Of a stretch of 22,042 nt of DNA, positions 8,624 to 17,560 are shown in pieces. The DNA is from Ophiothrix spiculata (Eukaryota; Echinodermata; Ophiuroidea; Amphilepidida; Ophiotrichidae), in the NCBI GenBank assembly GCA_000969725.1, contig JXSR01S073013.1. One strand, 5' to 3'. Numbering within the stretch: position 1 is the first letter of the stretch; every line of letters starts with the position of its first letter. A model generated the notes under the pieces. It was given only the letters and a program-made list of their open reading frames with translations, was not told the DNA's origin and did no database searches. Made by a program: the position numbers and the translations under genes.

Positions 8624-9233
8624 CCTTATTCTCCTAAGGCATGTTTTGTAACACGTCCTCCGAAGGGGGCAACCCCCACCCCTAATATTTTAGGACGGAA
8701 CCCCCTATGAACTTGGTTTTGCTATTAATAGATATGTAAGACCCTCCCCTATCCAACGATACTAAGATCATCAAAATCGACCAAGGCGTTACGTAATTAT
8801 GACATCATAAAGTACTTTCGGATTAGAAAATCTGGCAAAATTGCATTATGGCAAAATTGGTCACCTAAATCAAAATTTTGCTATAAAAGTTCTAAATAAC
8901 GGATTTTCGTCGGATTTTTTGCTAACTAAGAAGGGAAATGATGACTCTAATATTTCTTGTAAGTATGAGTCTTACAGCATGTATAAATTTTTCAAAATGG
9001 CGACTTTAAAATTTCCAGGATTTCACCAACCCCCCAACACCCCAACTTTGACGGCCTACCCTAACCCCACTTTAGGTACTACCCCCAATTTTTTTCATCA
9101 AAATGACTGCAAAGGATGTAAAAGAGATTAGCTAAATGCCTGGGGCCGATTGCGTGTTAATGAAGCGGATGGGGGGAGGGAAACCTTAGGTGGGGGGATA
9201 CAACCCCCCCCCCCCCCCCTTCGGAGAATAAGG
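8624..9233. mobile_element. CAAAATGGC-core repeat family, copy A, with G/C-run ends
   Basis: CCTTATTCTCC (8624-8634) and GGAGAATAAGG (9223-9233) are exact inverted repeats. Next to them, CTCCGAAGGGGG (8658-8669) and CCCCCTTCGGAG (9215-9226) are also inverted. The core contains TTTTTCAAAATGGCGACTTT (about 8989) and phrases shared with 10893-11235, 12165-12290, 13430-13770 and 14745-14890. A run of 16 C at 9204-9219 faces G runs at 9171-9198. A 96-codon frame at 8841-9131 lies inside the repeat, shows no family motif and is not called as a gene. I infer a non-autonomous DNA element. Exact ends remain tentative. Confidence 0.6.
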
Positions 9234-9537
9234 AGTTTCCTGACTGATCTATTTGACGCGCACCTCAGTTGCCATGCAAAATAGTTTTGTCACGTTGTTG
9301 GGGTACAACGGTTATTAGAGTATGATAGAGCCAGGTTACGTTTAGTTTAGGAAGCTGCTCGACATAAGGTGCGCCTTCGCAAACATTTACCGTGCTTTTA
9401 AATGTTTTTGAAGCAACACAAGCCATTTTGTTGTGTAGGGCATGAACGTAAATAATAGATAGCCATAAAAGTCGTTGTTCATAACTAAAATATTCACAAG
9501 ACAACCAGAGAAAACCAGAGGAAACGGTGATGTTGCT
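9234..9537. other. Unassigned sequence between repeats
   Basis: A 95-codon minus-strand frame spans most of this stretch, but it has no recognisable domain, and no splice or promoter evidence supports it. I see no repeat structure here. Confidence 0.4.
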
Positions 9538-9572
9538 TATTGCAGCGGGCACGCTCTATCCAGCAATACAGG

Positions 9573-9628
9573 CACTCGCCTAATCGAGCGTACCGCTGCA
9601 TCCAGCAGTACGCTCGATCGGGCGAGTG
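9573..9628. repeat. GC-rich hairpin, ~26-bp stem with 4-nt loop
   Basis: The arms 9573-9593 and 9608-9628 are complementary at 19 of 21 positions; each arm carries ATCGAGCGTAC or its complement. After one mismatch, GCTG/CAGC pairing extends the stem to a CATC loop. A weaker dyad, TATTGC...GCAATA (9538-9568), precedes it. This could be a foldback MITE core or a strong cruciform/hairpin site. Confidence 0.8.
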
Positions 9629-9640
9629 GCCCCGACTGAG

Positions 9641-9831
9641 TTTGCCGACAAAAAGACCGTTTTCCTTAGCAGGTCAATTTTTTTCTACTTTTTCCTTCTT
9701 CCTTTTTCTCCTTTCTTTTATGTTTATTTTTTTCTTTTCCTTCTTTTCGCCCTTTCTTCCCCTTCTTTCTCCCCCCTCTACTTTTTCTTCCCCCTTCTTT
9801 TTTTGCCTACAGCAGCACAATTTTGCCGACA
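9641..9831. repeat. 10-bp direct repeat flanking the polypyrimidine tract
   Basis: TTTGCCGACA occurs at 9641-9650 and 9822-9831, bracketing the 171 bp that contain the pyrimidine tract. It could be a target-site duplication of an insertion or a chance direct repeat. A shorter TTTTGCCGACA is also found near 5615. Confidence 0.5.
9678..9804 (+). repeat. Polypyrimidine tract, ~127 nt
   Basis: All but about six of the 127 bases are C or T. Such tracts can adopt triplex (H-DNA) structures. The tract is followed by GCCTACAG, which looks like a 3' splice acceptor, but no coding exon follows. The open frames over the tract, on both strands, are low-complexity artefacts. Confidence 0.85.
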
Positions 9832-10840
9832 GAACCGATGAATTGCCCCGCTCTGGGGACGGCCTTGGTAGTATCACTTGCGAATCTCTTCTGATTAACG
9901 CCAATATGTATGTGGTTGCATGTTTTCATCTATACATGCAACTTATCATAGATTCAAATTCAATAAGTGTTAATAATAAGGTCAGGTCGAAAAAAAAAGG
10001 AATATCATGTTTTGCAAGTGATATTTTATTGGCATAAGAATTTGGTTTGCAGGGTTAGACCATGGAGAACAGAGACATGACTTATCCCTTTTTTCCATGG
10101 ACAGTAATATATTTAATTGGAAAATCTTGAAGGAATATAATTGGGCAAAAATCAGAAGAAATTGGCAGTTGGCAAAAAATCTTTCACTGTCAAAAGTTGA
10201 GCCTCTAAATTTGAATTTCAAAAGTGGTTTTTCATGTAATTTTTTCAGAACGAGTTAAATTGGTTTCACATCGACAAAATGAGCATTCTGAAATTAAACA
10301 TCCGCTTCCAAGCTTTGGTGAGGAACTTGCTTTAAAGTTAAAATGTTTTTGGCTTTTAAATTAACCATATTGGTCTGCTGGTTTTGTTCGGCGTCAACAA
10401 TGACGAATCAATGTAATCAACTCAATACAGCCCTCTTCCTCCTGTTGTAATCATCTCATAATCATCGCAGTACGATACAAAACCCTCATGAAATATTTAT
10501 TCCAACAAATATTGCAACAAAACGCCTCTGGTCAAGATCCCGTTGTGCATATTAGATAAATGGCAACATCCACTTACCTCATTTGATATTCTGTTAAATC
10601 CACTTTGATTTTATAAACATGTAACTTCAACTTGATTCAATATTGTACATAACTGTCCTTCCGAATATTTGGTGGCGTACCACAAAGACATAACATGCTG
10701 TTTGTATAAACACGAACTTCAAAAGTGAAATAAGAAGAATTATTACTGTGCTGTGCACATTGTATGAATGGATGGGAATGTAATAAGTGTAAAGAAATAC
10801 GACAAGTAGAAAACTCTTTTTGTAACGTTTGTTATCAAGA
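9832..10840. other. AT-rich stretch without gene
   Basis: No domain-bearing frame and no convincing repeat. CCATGG occurs twice near 10059 and 10096. Nothing else is supported. Confidence 0.45.
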
Positions 10841-10892
10841 CGGAGGGATGGTTACCATGATCCCGTATGAATTAATTTTATACAATAGTATA

Positions 10893-11235
10893 GGATAGGG
10901 TCTCCTCTTTCTTTTGATTCCCAAATCATAAAAAGATCGACCAAGCCGTCAGGTAACTTTTACGTCATTTAGTACTTCAGTTCCGATCGGTTAAAATGGC
11001 AAAAAGCAAAATTTTGCTGTAAAAGTTCAGAATGTCGGTACATCGGTATGTTACTTTGTTTTTTTCTCATAAAGAAGGGAAATGGTGTTTCTGAGATGTT
11101 TTGTACGTTTTCGTTCGGTTCTTACCTAAACGATTTTTTTTTTCAAAATGGCAACTCAAAAATTTCCTAAGGTGGCAACCACCCCTTACCTTAACGATCG
11201 CCAATAATGAACTTACAACTACCCTAAACCATTAG
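10893..11235 (+). mobile_element. CAAAATGGC-core repeat family, copy B
   Basis: It aligns in order with 8730-9080 of copy A. Shared landmarks are AGATCGACCAAG (A has AAATCGACCAAG), GTAAC/TACGTCAT followed by AGTACTT, CAAAATTTTGCT(G/A)TAAAAG, AAGAAGGGAAATG, and TTTTTCAAAATGGCAACTC followed by AAATTTCC. Copy B lacks the long C run, and its termini are not clear. Confidence 0.7.
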
Positions 11236-12160
11236 GTCATATTCGTTTGCGTTTTTATGCGAAAGGGAATCATCAGGGTAAGACAAGGGTTAAGAAGATA
11301 GCAAGAAGAAGCTTACACTTGAAATATTTGTGCGTCTGTTTCTGATGTATTATGAATAAAAAGTATGGTAGCTCTTGGTAGCTCCATTATCTAATCATTT
11401 TATATTTCAAGCATTTTTTTTAAAATGAAGTCATGATTCGTTCTCTTTGGAAGACGTGACAAATATTTTTAATAGATTTCAACATTTCATACTTTAAATT
11501 GTCTCATGATCATATCAAAATGGATAATAGGCGGTTTCTTTCATTATTACATGTGATCTTTAATTCGGTCCTAATCATAACAGATTATGACATTTTGGAA
11601 TTATTTATTACTGGACTGTTACCACTATGACATTTCAATCGCACATAACTCAGACGTTGTGGTCATAAGCTTACTCCATTCCCAAATGATCATTGATGAT
11701 CCATTCAATCATTGAATCAGTTGGTGTAAAATGGCTATATCGCGTGACAACAAGTTGCACAATTATAATGATACGATTCATGATTCTACATGTATGCATT
11801 ATGAAGTACGAGTGAACTGTCGAGGTGTCAACTTGGGGTCGGCGTTCGGTCCTAGACTCAGTAAAAGCCACTGGCATCATGATCGAAGCGCTGGCGGAGT
11901 ATATATCATTCAGAACTAGAACACATATACAATCATTTAGAGCATGCATGATTGGTCAAACAGAAAAGGCTATCCGAATTTTGATCTTCTCTGCGTTGTT
12001 TCAGTAGGCCTGCTTTGATTGTTCGCGCGGGTGTTCGCGATCTCATCTGGGTTGCGATCTGGGACCGGGTTGCGATCAGTAAACAATTAGCGAGGGCGTC
12101 CCAGTGAGGAAGCTCGATGAGGAATGAATTCCTCACAAAAATTATTCCATGAATCGTGAG
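11236..12160. other. Mostly AT-rich stretch, GC-richer patches, no gene
   Basis: No coding sequence is recognised. GC-richer text at 11820-11900 and 12020-12120 interrupts AT-rich DNA. The latter repeats GGGTTGCGATC twice (about 12048 and 12066) and has a TGAGGAAT/ATTCCTCA dyad at 12118-12135. The overlapping 60-92-codon frames on both strands look like chance frames. Confidence 0.45.
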
Positions 12161-12164
12161 CTAG

Positions 12165-12290
12165 TTGTACTTATGACGTCATGAAGTATGATCAATTTGA
12201 TAGTTCATCTTATATATGTATCAGCTCAGAGCATTCAGGTATTTTTAAATGGTGACTTTAATATGTGTGGCAACCATAAGCCCCTTCAGC
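12165..12290 (+). repeat. CAAAATGGC-core repeat family, fragment E
   Basis: The run TACTTATGACGTCATGAAGTA, with a perfect TGACGTCA at 12174-12181, matches the TATGACATCATAAAGTACTT part of copy A. About 80 bp on, TTTTTAAATGGTGACTTTAA matches TTTTTCAAAATGGCGACTTT. The fragment is internally deleted relative to copy A. Confidence 0.5.
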
Positions 12291-13425
12291 AACAGGTTAG
12301 TAAAAAGAATTTGATACAGCTAGTATAATATCAAAAACACAACAATAAACAGACTGTCTATGTATATACAGAATCTTTTGGATCACTTGTAATATTTTAA
12401 TCACATCTATTTTAACCAGAGAATCAGAAGTAAGTGCTCTTACAAGAAAAATAATAAGTGAGCATGCTCCTGCACAAATATTAGAGTGCATGGTGTGGTC
12501 ATGGTTACATTAGCCCAAGATTGGCTTAGATTTCAAATGCAATAAAGCACTTAACATAAGTATGTTTTTCTAGGAGGAAAGCACGTATTACGAAGAGCAA
12601 AGGGGTTCAGCTATACGAGTACACCATATACTACACATTGATTAGAGATAGGATATGTTGAAATCCATTTCGAAACAGATGAGTATAAAACCAAAGAGAC
12701 GAAGGCAGAAAACACCGAAGGTCATTAGACTTTATTTCGGGTAAAGTAAGTGAGAAGTAAATGCAACTGGACAATTTCAGGTTAATGATCCTTGACATTA
12801 TTTAATACTTTAAAATGGTATGTTGAGTTTTAACCCTACATATGAGCATTGTTAACTAAATTGTTAACTCAAGCAATTTTCTAAAGTTTAATCAGACCAG
12901 AGATACTTAGTTCAAATGTTTTATAAATGCATGACAATTCAATTTGTAAGCTTTTGTAAAAAATAATTTACCCATTACTGATTCTATTCACTAGAGTCAA
13001 TATTTCTGATAATCCCCACTTGAGAGATTGCAACCCGTAACAATTCTTTTTTATTTACATGAGCCAAAGAACAAGCCCTTGGCTTCTTTGCTTTTGATTT
13101 GCCTCGTAGAAGACAATAGCCTATCAGTCACTTTTCGTACTTCCCATGACTTTTCTCTTTCATCCGTTGTGATTAATTCCATACTTTTTAGTACAATGTT
13201 TAAACTTTTGTAAAAAAAAATTTTTTTGTCTTTTAATGATATAATGTACGAAATATCTGAACCGTACTAGTGTTTTCAATCAAATCTCTTGACGTTTGAT
13301 CATATGGCTTTCTAATTACTTGATGCATTTTAATTACATCATTCCTTAAGTTGACATTTGAAGTTAATACTCAAAAAGTGTGGATGTTTTAATCCTCGTT
13401 TAAGGATGTTTAGTCCGCATGTTTT
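12291..13425. other. AT-rich stretch without gene
   Basis: I see no recognisable gene, tRNA-like boxes or clear repeat. Short A and T runs near 13212-13230 are the only low-complexity sequence. The ~60-codon frames on both strands have no family motif. Confidence 0.45.
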
Positions 13426-13429
13426 AAAC

Positions 13430-13770
13430 CTAGAGTGGGGATTATTGCCGATTGCACCAAAACGCAAAACGTAGTTCTCCTGGGCATTTAAGTGATTGTT
13501 TTACATTCTTTGCAGTCAATTTGATGAAAAAATAGAGGTACCACCAGAGGTGAATGACGACTTTTATACTTTGGTAGGTTGTATCAACACATCCCTGCCT
13601 TTGGATTTTGTCAGCCTATATCATACCCCATTTTTGTAAATGTCCCGACTTTATTCCATTTAAATCTATTAAAGTGAGCGTAAAGGATGTCTGGAGAATT
13701 ACTTAGATGCTCAGGGCTATATCATTTTGCGTTCCACAAATCATAAGGTGGGTAACATTATCACACTCTT
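13430..13770. mobile_element. CAAAATGGC-core family, inverted-arm copy C
   Basis: Left arm (about 13440-13545) and right arm (about 13676-13765) are imperfect reverse complements. Left reads AAAACGCAAAACG, GGGCATTTAAGTGATT, then TTACATTCTTTGCAGTCA. The right arm's complement reads GGAACGCAAAATG, GAGCATCTAAGTAATT, then CATCCTTTACGCTCA. The same phrase occurs, inverted, in copy A at about 9065-9160. This layout is typical of a foldback or MITE-type non-autonomous DNA transposon. Confidence 0.65.
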
Positions 13771-13811
13771 CAGGGTAAGATCGAGCCATGAGTCAATAAT
13801 TGTATAATACC

Positions 13812-14134
13812 TGGTCACATAACCTTGCAGCGAGGTTTTCACGATGTGTTTACGGTGTCATACTAGGTAGAAAGTCAGCGGACACGGACCGGATACCGCA
13901 TGACATCGACCAGTGAATGAAAGGTGTCCGTACGGAGACCGAGCGGTGTCCGTGAGCCGTAGAGACGCCGAAAGCATGCTACAAATGTATCTTTGTGTTT
14001 AATCCTTGCAACTTTTTAACGATGTCTTAATACAAATTGGCGACCGACAGGACAATGCAAGCATTCACCAATGTCTTACCGATGTTTACTCGTTGCGGGC
14101 CTCTTTCCCATAAACGACCGGTTGTCGTGTGACA
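13812..14134. mobile_element. TGGTCACATAACC-end element, copy 1
   Basis: The left end TGGTCACATAACC (13812-13824) is the exact reverse complement of the end of a related copy at 17546-17558. The right end of this copy (GGTTGTCGTGTGACA, about 14120-14134) is a diverged version. The interior aligns with 17450-17550 through GACCG, GGACAATGCAAG(C/A)ATTCAC, ATGTC(T/A)TAC and GTTGCGG. A CG-rich part at 13885-13970 carries repeated GGTGTCCGT and its complement. No coding capacity is seen. I infer a non-autonomous DNA element. Confidence 0.6.
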
Positions 14135-14489
14135 ATAACATTATTGTGACTTACAAAAACGGATTACTTTATTTTAGCAAAGGAAGATACAGTAAGTGAA
14201 TGCTTTCTGAAACTGTTTGTGCCTAGTCATATTTTTTTTCATATACATAATGATAGTTTACGTCTATGTACAATTCATTAATCACGATTGTCGCATAATT
14301 AAAGCTGTATAAAAAGAGTTTGTTAATAACGAAATGTTCACTAAACAATAACCAATTTACCCAGAAACTTCCATCCACTTCCCCGGAACTCCCCATAACA
14401 CGTCCAACCCACATGATCAGAAACAAAATTTAAAGTCTTTCTACATAAAAGTAAAATATTAAGCAATTTTGTGCAACTACTCATGCTAC

Positions 14490-14660
14490 TGGGATGATGA
14501 TTGTCATTAAAGTTGACATTGTAATCAACTAAGTAACAAGGATCACGAGAAGGGGTTGAATATCTGCCCGCATTGACAGGAAACTTTGATGAAATGCTGC
14601 ATTGCCGGAGGGACATCGGCAGATTTGCCATGTTGGTGTAATAGAATGACCGCAGATAGG
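14490..14660 (+). repeat. Dispersed repeat F, copy 1
   Basis: It aligns with 18843-18985. Shared text includes TGTCATT(A/G)A, CAACTAAG/CATCTAAG, GGATCA, CCGCATTGA, GGAAAC followed by TTGA, and GCAT(T/C)GC followed by AGGGA. The element type is unknown. Part of it (the complement of GGCAAATCTGCCGATG) also resembles about 17419-17432, hinting that repeat F and the TGGTCACATAACC element belong to one larger family. Confidence 0.6.
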
Positions 14661-14744
14661 TTGAACACTTCGATGCCGTAAACATTTATTAGTATGTCAA
14701 ATTGGAACTATTCGCCATAGTCTAGTACGTAATGTTTAACACGC

Positions 14745-14895
14745 CATTAAACCCACGTCTTCCTAGGGGGTGGAGGGGGTTACCATCCCCACCCCCTCTA
14801 ATGGATGATCGCCGATAGCACCAAAATAAACCGACCCTGAGCATTTAGGTAATTTCAAAGAGCCATTTTGAAAAATATCTGCATGATTTGGGCTT
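14745..14895 (-). repeat. CAAAATGGC-core family, copy D (terminal part)
   Basis: Reading + strand, a G-rich/C-rich dyad (AGGGGGTGGAGGGGG ... CCCCACCCCCT, about 14765-14798) is followed by ATCGCCGATAGCACCAAAA, GAGCATTTAGGTAATT and GAGCCATTTTGAAAAAT. This is the complement-strand order of copy A's right end. The GAGTGAA-rich element begins just after it. Confidence 0.6.
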
Positions 14896-14903
14896 AAAAC
14901 TTA

Positions 14904-15555
14904 CACTCTTATTGTGAAAGAGTGAAAAACCACTCCAAAAGAGTGAAATTCCACTCTTAGAAAGAGCCATATGAGTGACCAATCTTTTAGAGTGAAGTTC
15001 AATCTCACGAAAGAGTGATAGTAATTCACTCTAGGAAAGAGTGAACCGTTTATTATTATGAATAGTTCACTCTAAATGATCTGGGCGGGATAAGAATAAA
15101 TCTTCAAAAGAATGAAAGTTCACTCAATGATCTAGTCATTTTATTGTGCAAATATTTATTGATGAGTAGATGCTAGACAATAGACTTGTCGGTGTAAGCT
15201 AACTTAATACATTTGCCAATGTATTAAGTAAGCTTACACCGACAAGTTCCATCGATCCAGTTTTTGCATGATTAGTGTCACTGTTGGGTATTTATTGTCT
15301 GGCATCTACTCACCGATAAATAGTTGCACAATTTCCTCTGAAATTCCTTTGTCTGTCACTCCTCCACAGTCTCCAACTCAACCACCGCCATGTTGAACAG
15401 TGAGCGCTGACGATTTTTCGTAGTTACAATAGCGCGAGTAAACTTCACTCCGTAAAAGAGCGGTGTTTTCGAGCTACTCTCCTGCGAGTGAACGTCACTC
15501 TGGTACAAGAGTGAATTACCGCAAAGTATTTTCACTCGTAAAGAGCTAAAACACA
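14904..15555. mobile_element. GAGTGAA-rich element with central foldback
   Basis: AAAGAGTGAA and its complement TTCACTCT recur many times at 14904-15075 and 15440-15545, in both orientations. The left end reads TA then CACTCTTATTGTG. At 14952-14964 it holds CACTCTTAGAAAG, identical to the complement of the right terminus of the 3517-4174 MITE. The two elements therefore probably share a transposition system while differing internally. A large inverted repeat occupies the middle (15139-15334). The right end is not clear. A 66-codon minus frame at 15356-15556 lies within it and has no known domain. Confidence 0.6.
15139..15334. repeat. Large foldback with near-perfect 30-bp inner arms
   Basis: Inner arms 15184-15213 and 15218-15247 pair at 29 of 30 positions around a TGCC loop. 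Outer arms (15139-15183 and 15291-15334) pair imperfectly and share GTGCAA, TATTTAT, GAGTAGATGC and AGACAATA. About 43 unpaired bases (15248-15290) sit on the right side only. This looks like a palindromic MITE, probably inserted in the GAGTGAA element, but an exact target duplication is not clear. Confidence 0.85.
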
Positions 15556-17090
15556 CCCGATTAGAGTTAATACAAATTATTCTAAGGTTATGGATCCAGT
15601 TACTTTAAGAACGTTATTTTAAGCTTTAGAGACTTTGATCCTTGCGATATAATCAAATTGCACTTTCCAAAATCAAATGTAGACTCTCGGTGTGAATAGC
15701 CTCTAGTATTAACTAGTTGCTCAAGATGCTTTTGGCTTCAAGTTTATATCTATCTCAAGGTTATCAACATCCACTAATGCTGCTTAAGGCTACATGACAT
15801 CGACTGTTTAGAAAAATGCGAATCCGAATTGCCCTTTTAATCCAGTAAGCACGGCATTCTCCCATCTCACTCGTGAAAAGAGACAGTGTCCTTAATTTAT
15901 CCTGATATTCAGAATTTCAAAAATGCATTAGCGATCCAAGATCTTAATAACATATAATATTAAAATGTCACGAATAATTCTTCGTATTTATTCATAAGTT
16001 CATTTACATAGAATGCTTGGATATTTGTGCCTTGAAACATAAAATAAACACCTCTTCCTTAAACCCATAACTTAAACGGACTGGCCTAGATTCACCCGCT
16101 ATTTTTTCCTTTCATATTTTTTACATGAGTCAATAGAACATGTTTAAAGTAATATAACCTGCATGCAGCTTTCAATGATTTTGAGGAATATTGAGAAAAT
16201 TGCAATTCTTTACCATCGTTCTTTTTTTCCCGCCGGCGGCAAAACATGTTGTAAAAACAGTGTTTCTTGTTTCAAATCTTAAAAAGATCTTGTTTCTATA
16301 CATGTGATGGGCAAAGAAATTATTTTTGATGAAATTGTTTCACTTTTGATATGTTTTAAATTATCTCCAGGAGCTTTGTTTGATCTTGTATCTGGTAAGT
16401 CCATCTGAGGTACAAATTTAGGATAAAGAAAACACAGGATAGTCACACCACCATCACAAAATGTTATATTACAAATTAATTCTCTCTCAATTTGAGCCAT
16501 TTTTGTGTTAATTTGTGTATTTAACTACATTTCAAAGCTTCAATTTAGAGCATTTCTATAAGTTTTTAATTCTAAGTGGAATCTATGCTAGCCTCTTTAA
16601 ATTAGATACATACAAAGAGTTCATATTGTTGGATAAAGTAGGTGCTGAAACATGTGCTAGGTTTATTTAAAACCTATTTCTCCCAATTGCCAATTGACTG
16701 TAGCAACCTACATACATATTTCTCCTTTAATGACAATAATAGTACCAAGATATTCCACACCTGAAATTTAAATATTTAATTTTACTGGTGTTCAATACTT
16801 TGTCATGACATCATATAATGTGGCAATTCCACACTGTTCTATATATGGATTGATATTTAACTATCATTAAAAATAAAACTATAATTTAAAGCACACCAAC
16901 AATGTGCAATGGTGTCGCGAAATGAGACACACGTAGCTTTAGACAAGTGCCCCTTTTTAATATAACGAGTCACAAATTTTCAAGCTTATGATTATAAAAG
17001 ACACATTTCCACTACAATTAAACTATAATAATCAAATCTTTTATAACTACTTTGAAGACATTGAATTGAAATACTTAATACCAAATAGTG
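15556..17090. other. AT-rich stretch without gene
   Basis: No recognisable coding sequence. A GC palindrome, CCGCCGGCGG, stands alone at 16230-16239. The 73-codon minus frame at 16279-16500 has no recognised motif. Nothing else is supported. Confidence 0.45.
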
Positions 17091-17091
17091 T

Positions 17092-17200
17092 TAGAATCAG
17101 AATCAACTTTATTTCCATATAATAAACTACACTAAATACGAACAGCATAAACATAAAAACAATGATACAAGAGCAACACTATAGGAGTAATCAAAAGTCC
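17092..17200 (-). mobile_element. Probable LINE 3' tail remnant
   Basis: Read on the minus strand, the sequence ends GGAAATAAAGTTGATTCTGATTCT. That is an AATAAA-like stretch followed by a short GATTCT repeat, the kind of 3' end found on CR1-type LINEs and their SINE partners. No reverse-transcriptase residues remain. It could instead be chance low-complexity DNA. Confidence 0.4.
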
Positions 17201-17345
17201 AGTAAGGTCTGATCACGATTACACCTTGTTAAGGTCTATATAAGCAGAACCAAATTTATATATATTACAAATGATGTTCTTGTGTAATTAGTCATGTACT
17301 ATTGTAGACACCTCTTCAGAAAATAGTAAAATTTCATGTATAAAA

Positions 17346-17560
17346 TTTAGCCTGGATTAGGCCTACTCCCGTGCTTCCATTGGTCATACCGGGTAGTAAT
17401 TCAGTGCATACCTGCAGCAATCTGCCGATGACTGGAGGGGTTCCGTACAAGTGATTGACCGGGCAACGCAAGAATTCACAGATGTCATACAAATGTTTCG
17501 GAGTTGCGGCTTCTTCCGATTTTCAGACACCGGTCGGCGACTGATGGTTATGTGACCATA
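17346..17560. mobile_element. TGGTCACATAACC-end element, copy 2
   Basis: The right end GGTTATGTGACCA (17546-17558) is the exact complement of the left end of copy 1. Interior landmarks GACCGGGCAACGCAAGAATT, ATGTCATAC, ATGTTT and GTTGCGGCTTCTTCC match 14045-14110. The left end is missing or diverged. No coding capacity is seen. Confidence 0.6.

Noticed and set aside
8841..9131. 96-codon plus-strand frame
   Set aside because: It lies wholly in repeat copy A and has no recognisable domain.
9804..9812. Splice-acceptor-like sequence after the pyrimidine tract
   Set aside because: The pattern follows from any pyrimidine tract ending in CAG; no coding exon or matching donor is evident downstream.
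9540..10037. 165-codon plus-strand frame, the second longest in the window
   Set aside because: It reads across the GC-rich hairpin and the polypyrimidine tract; the F/L/S/P-rich middle is a by-product of low-complexity DNA, and no domain is recognisable.
14341..14685. 114-codon minus-strand frame
   Set aside because: It has no recognisable motif and lies largely over dispersed repeat F, whose second copy is not open in the same way.
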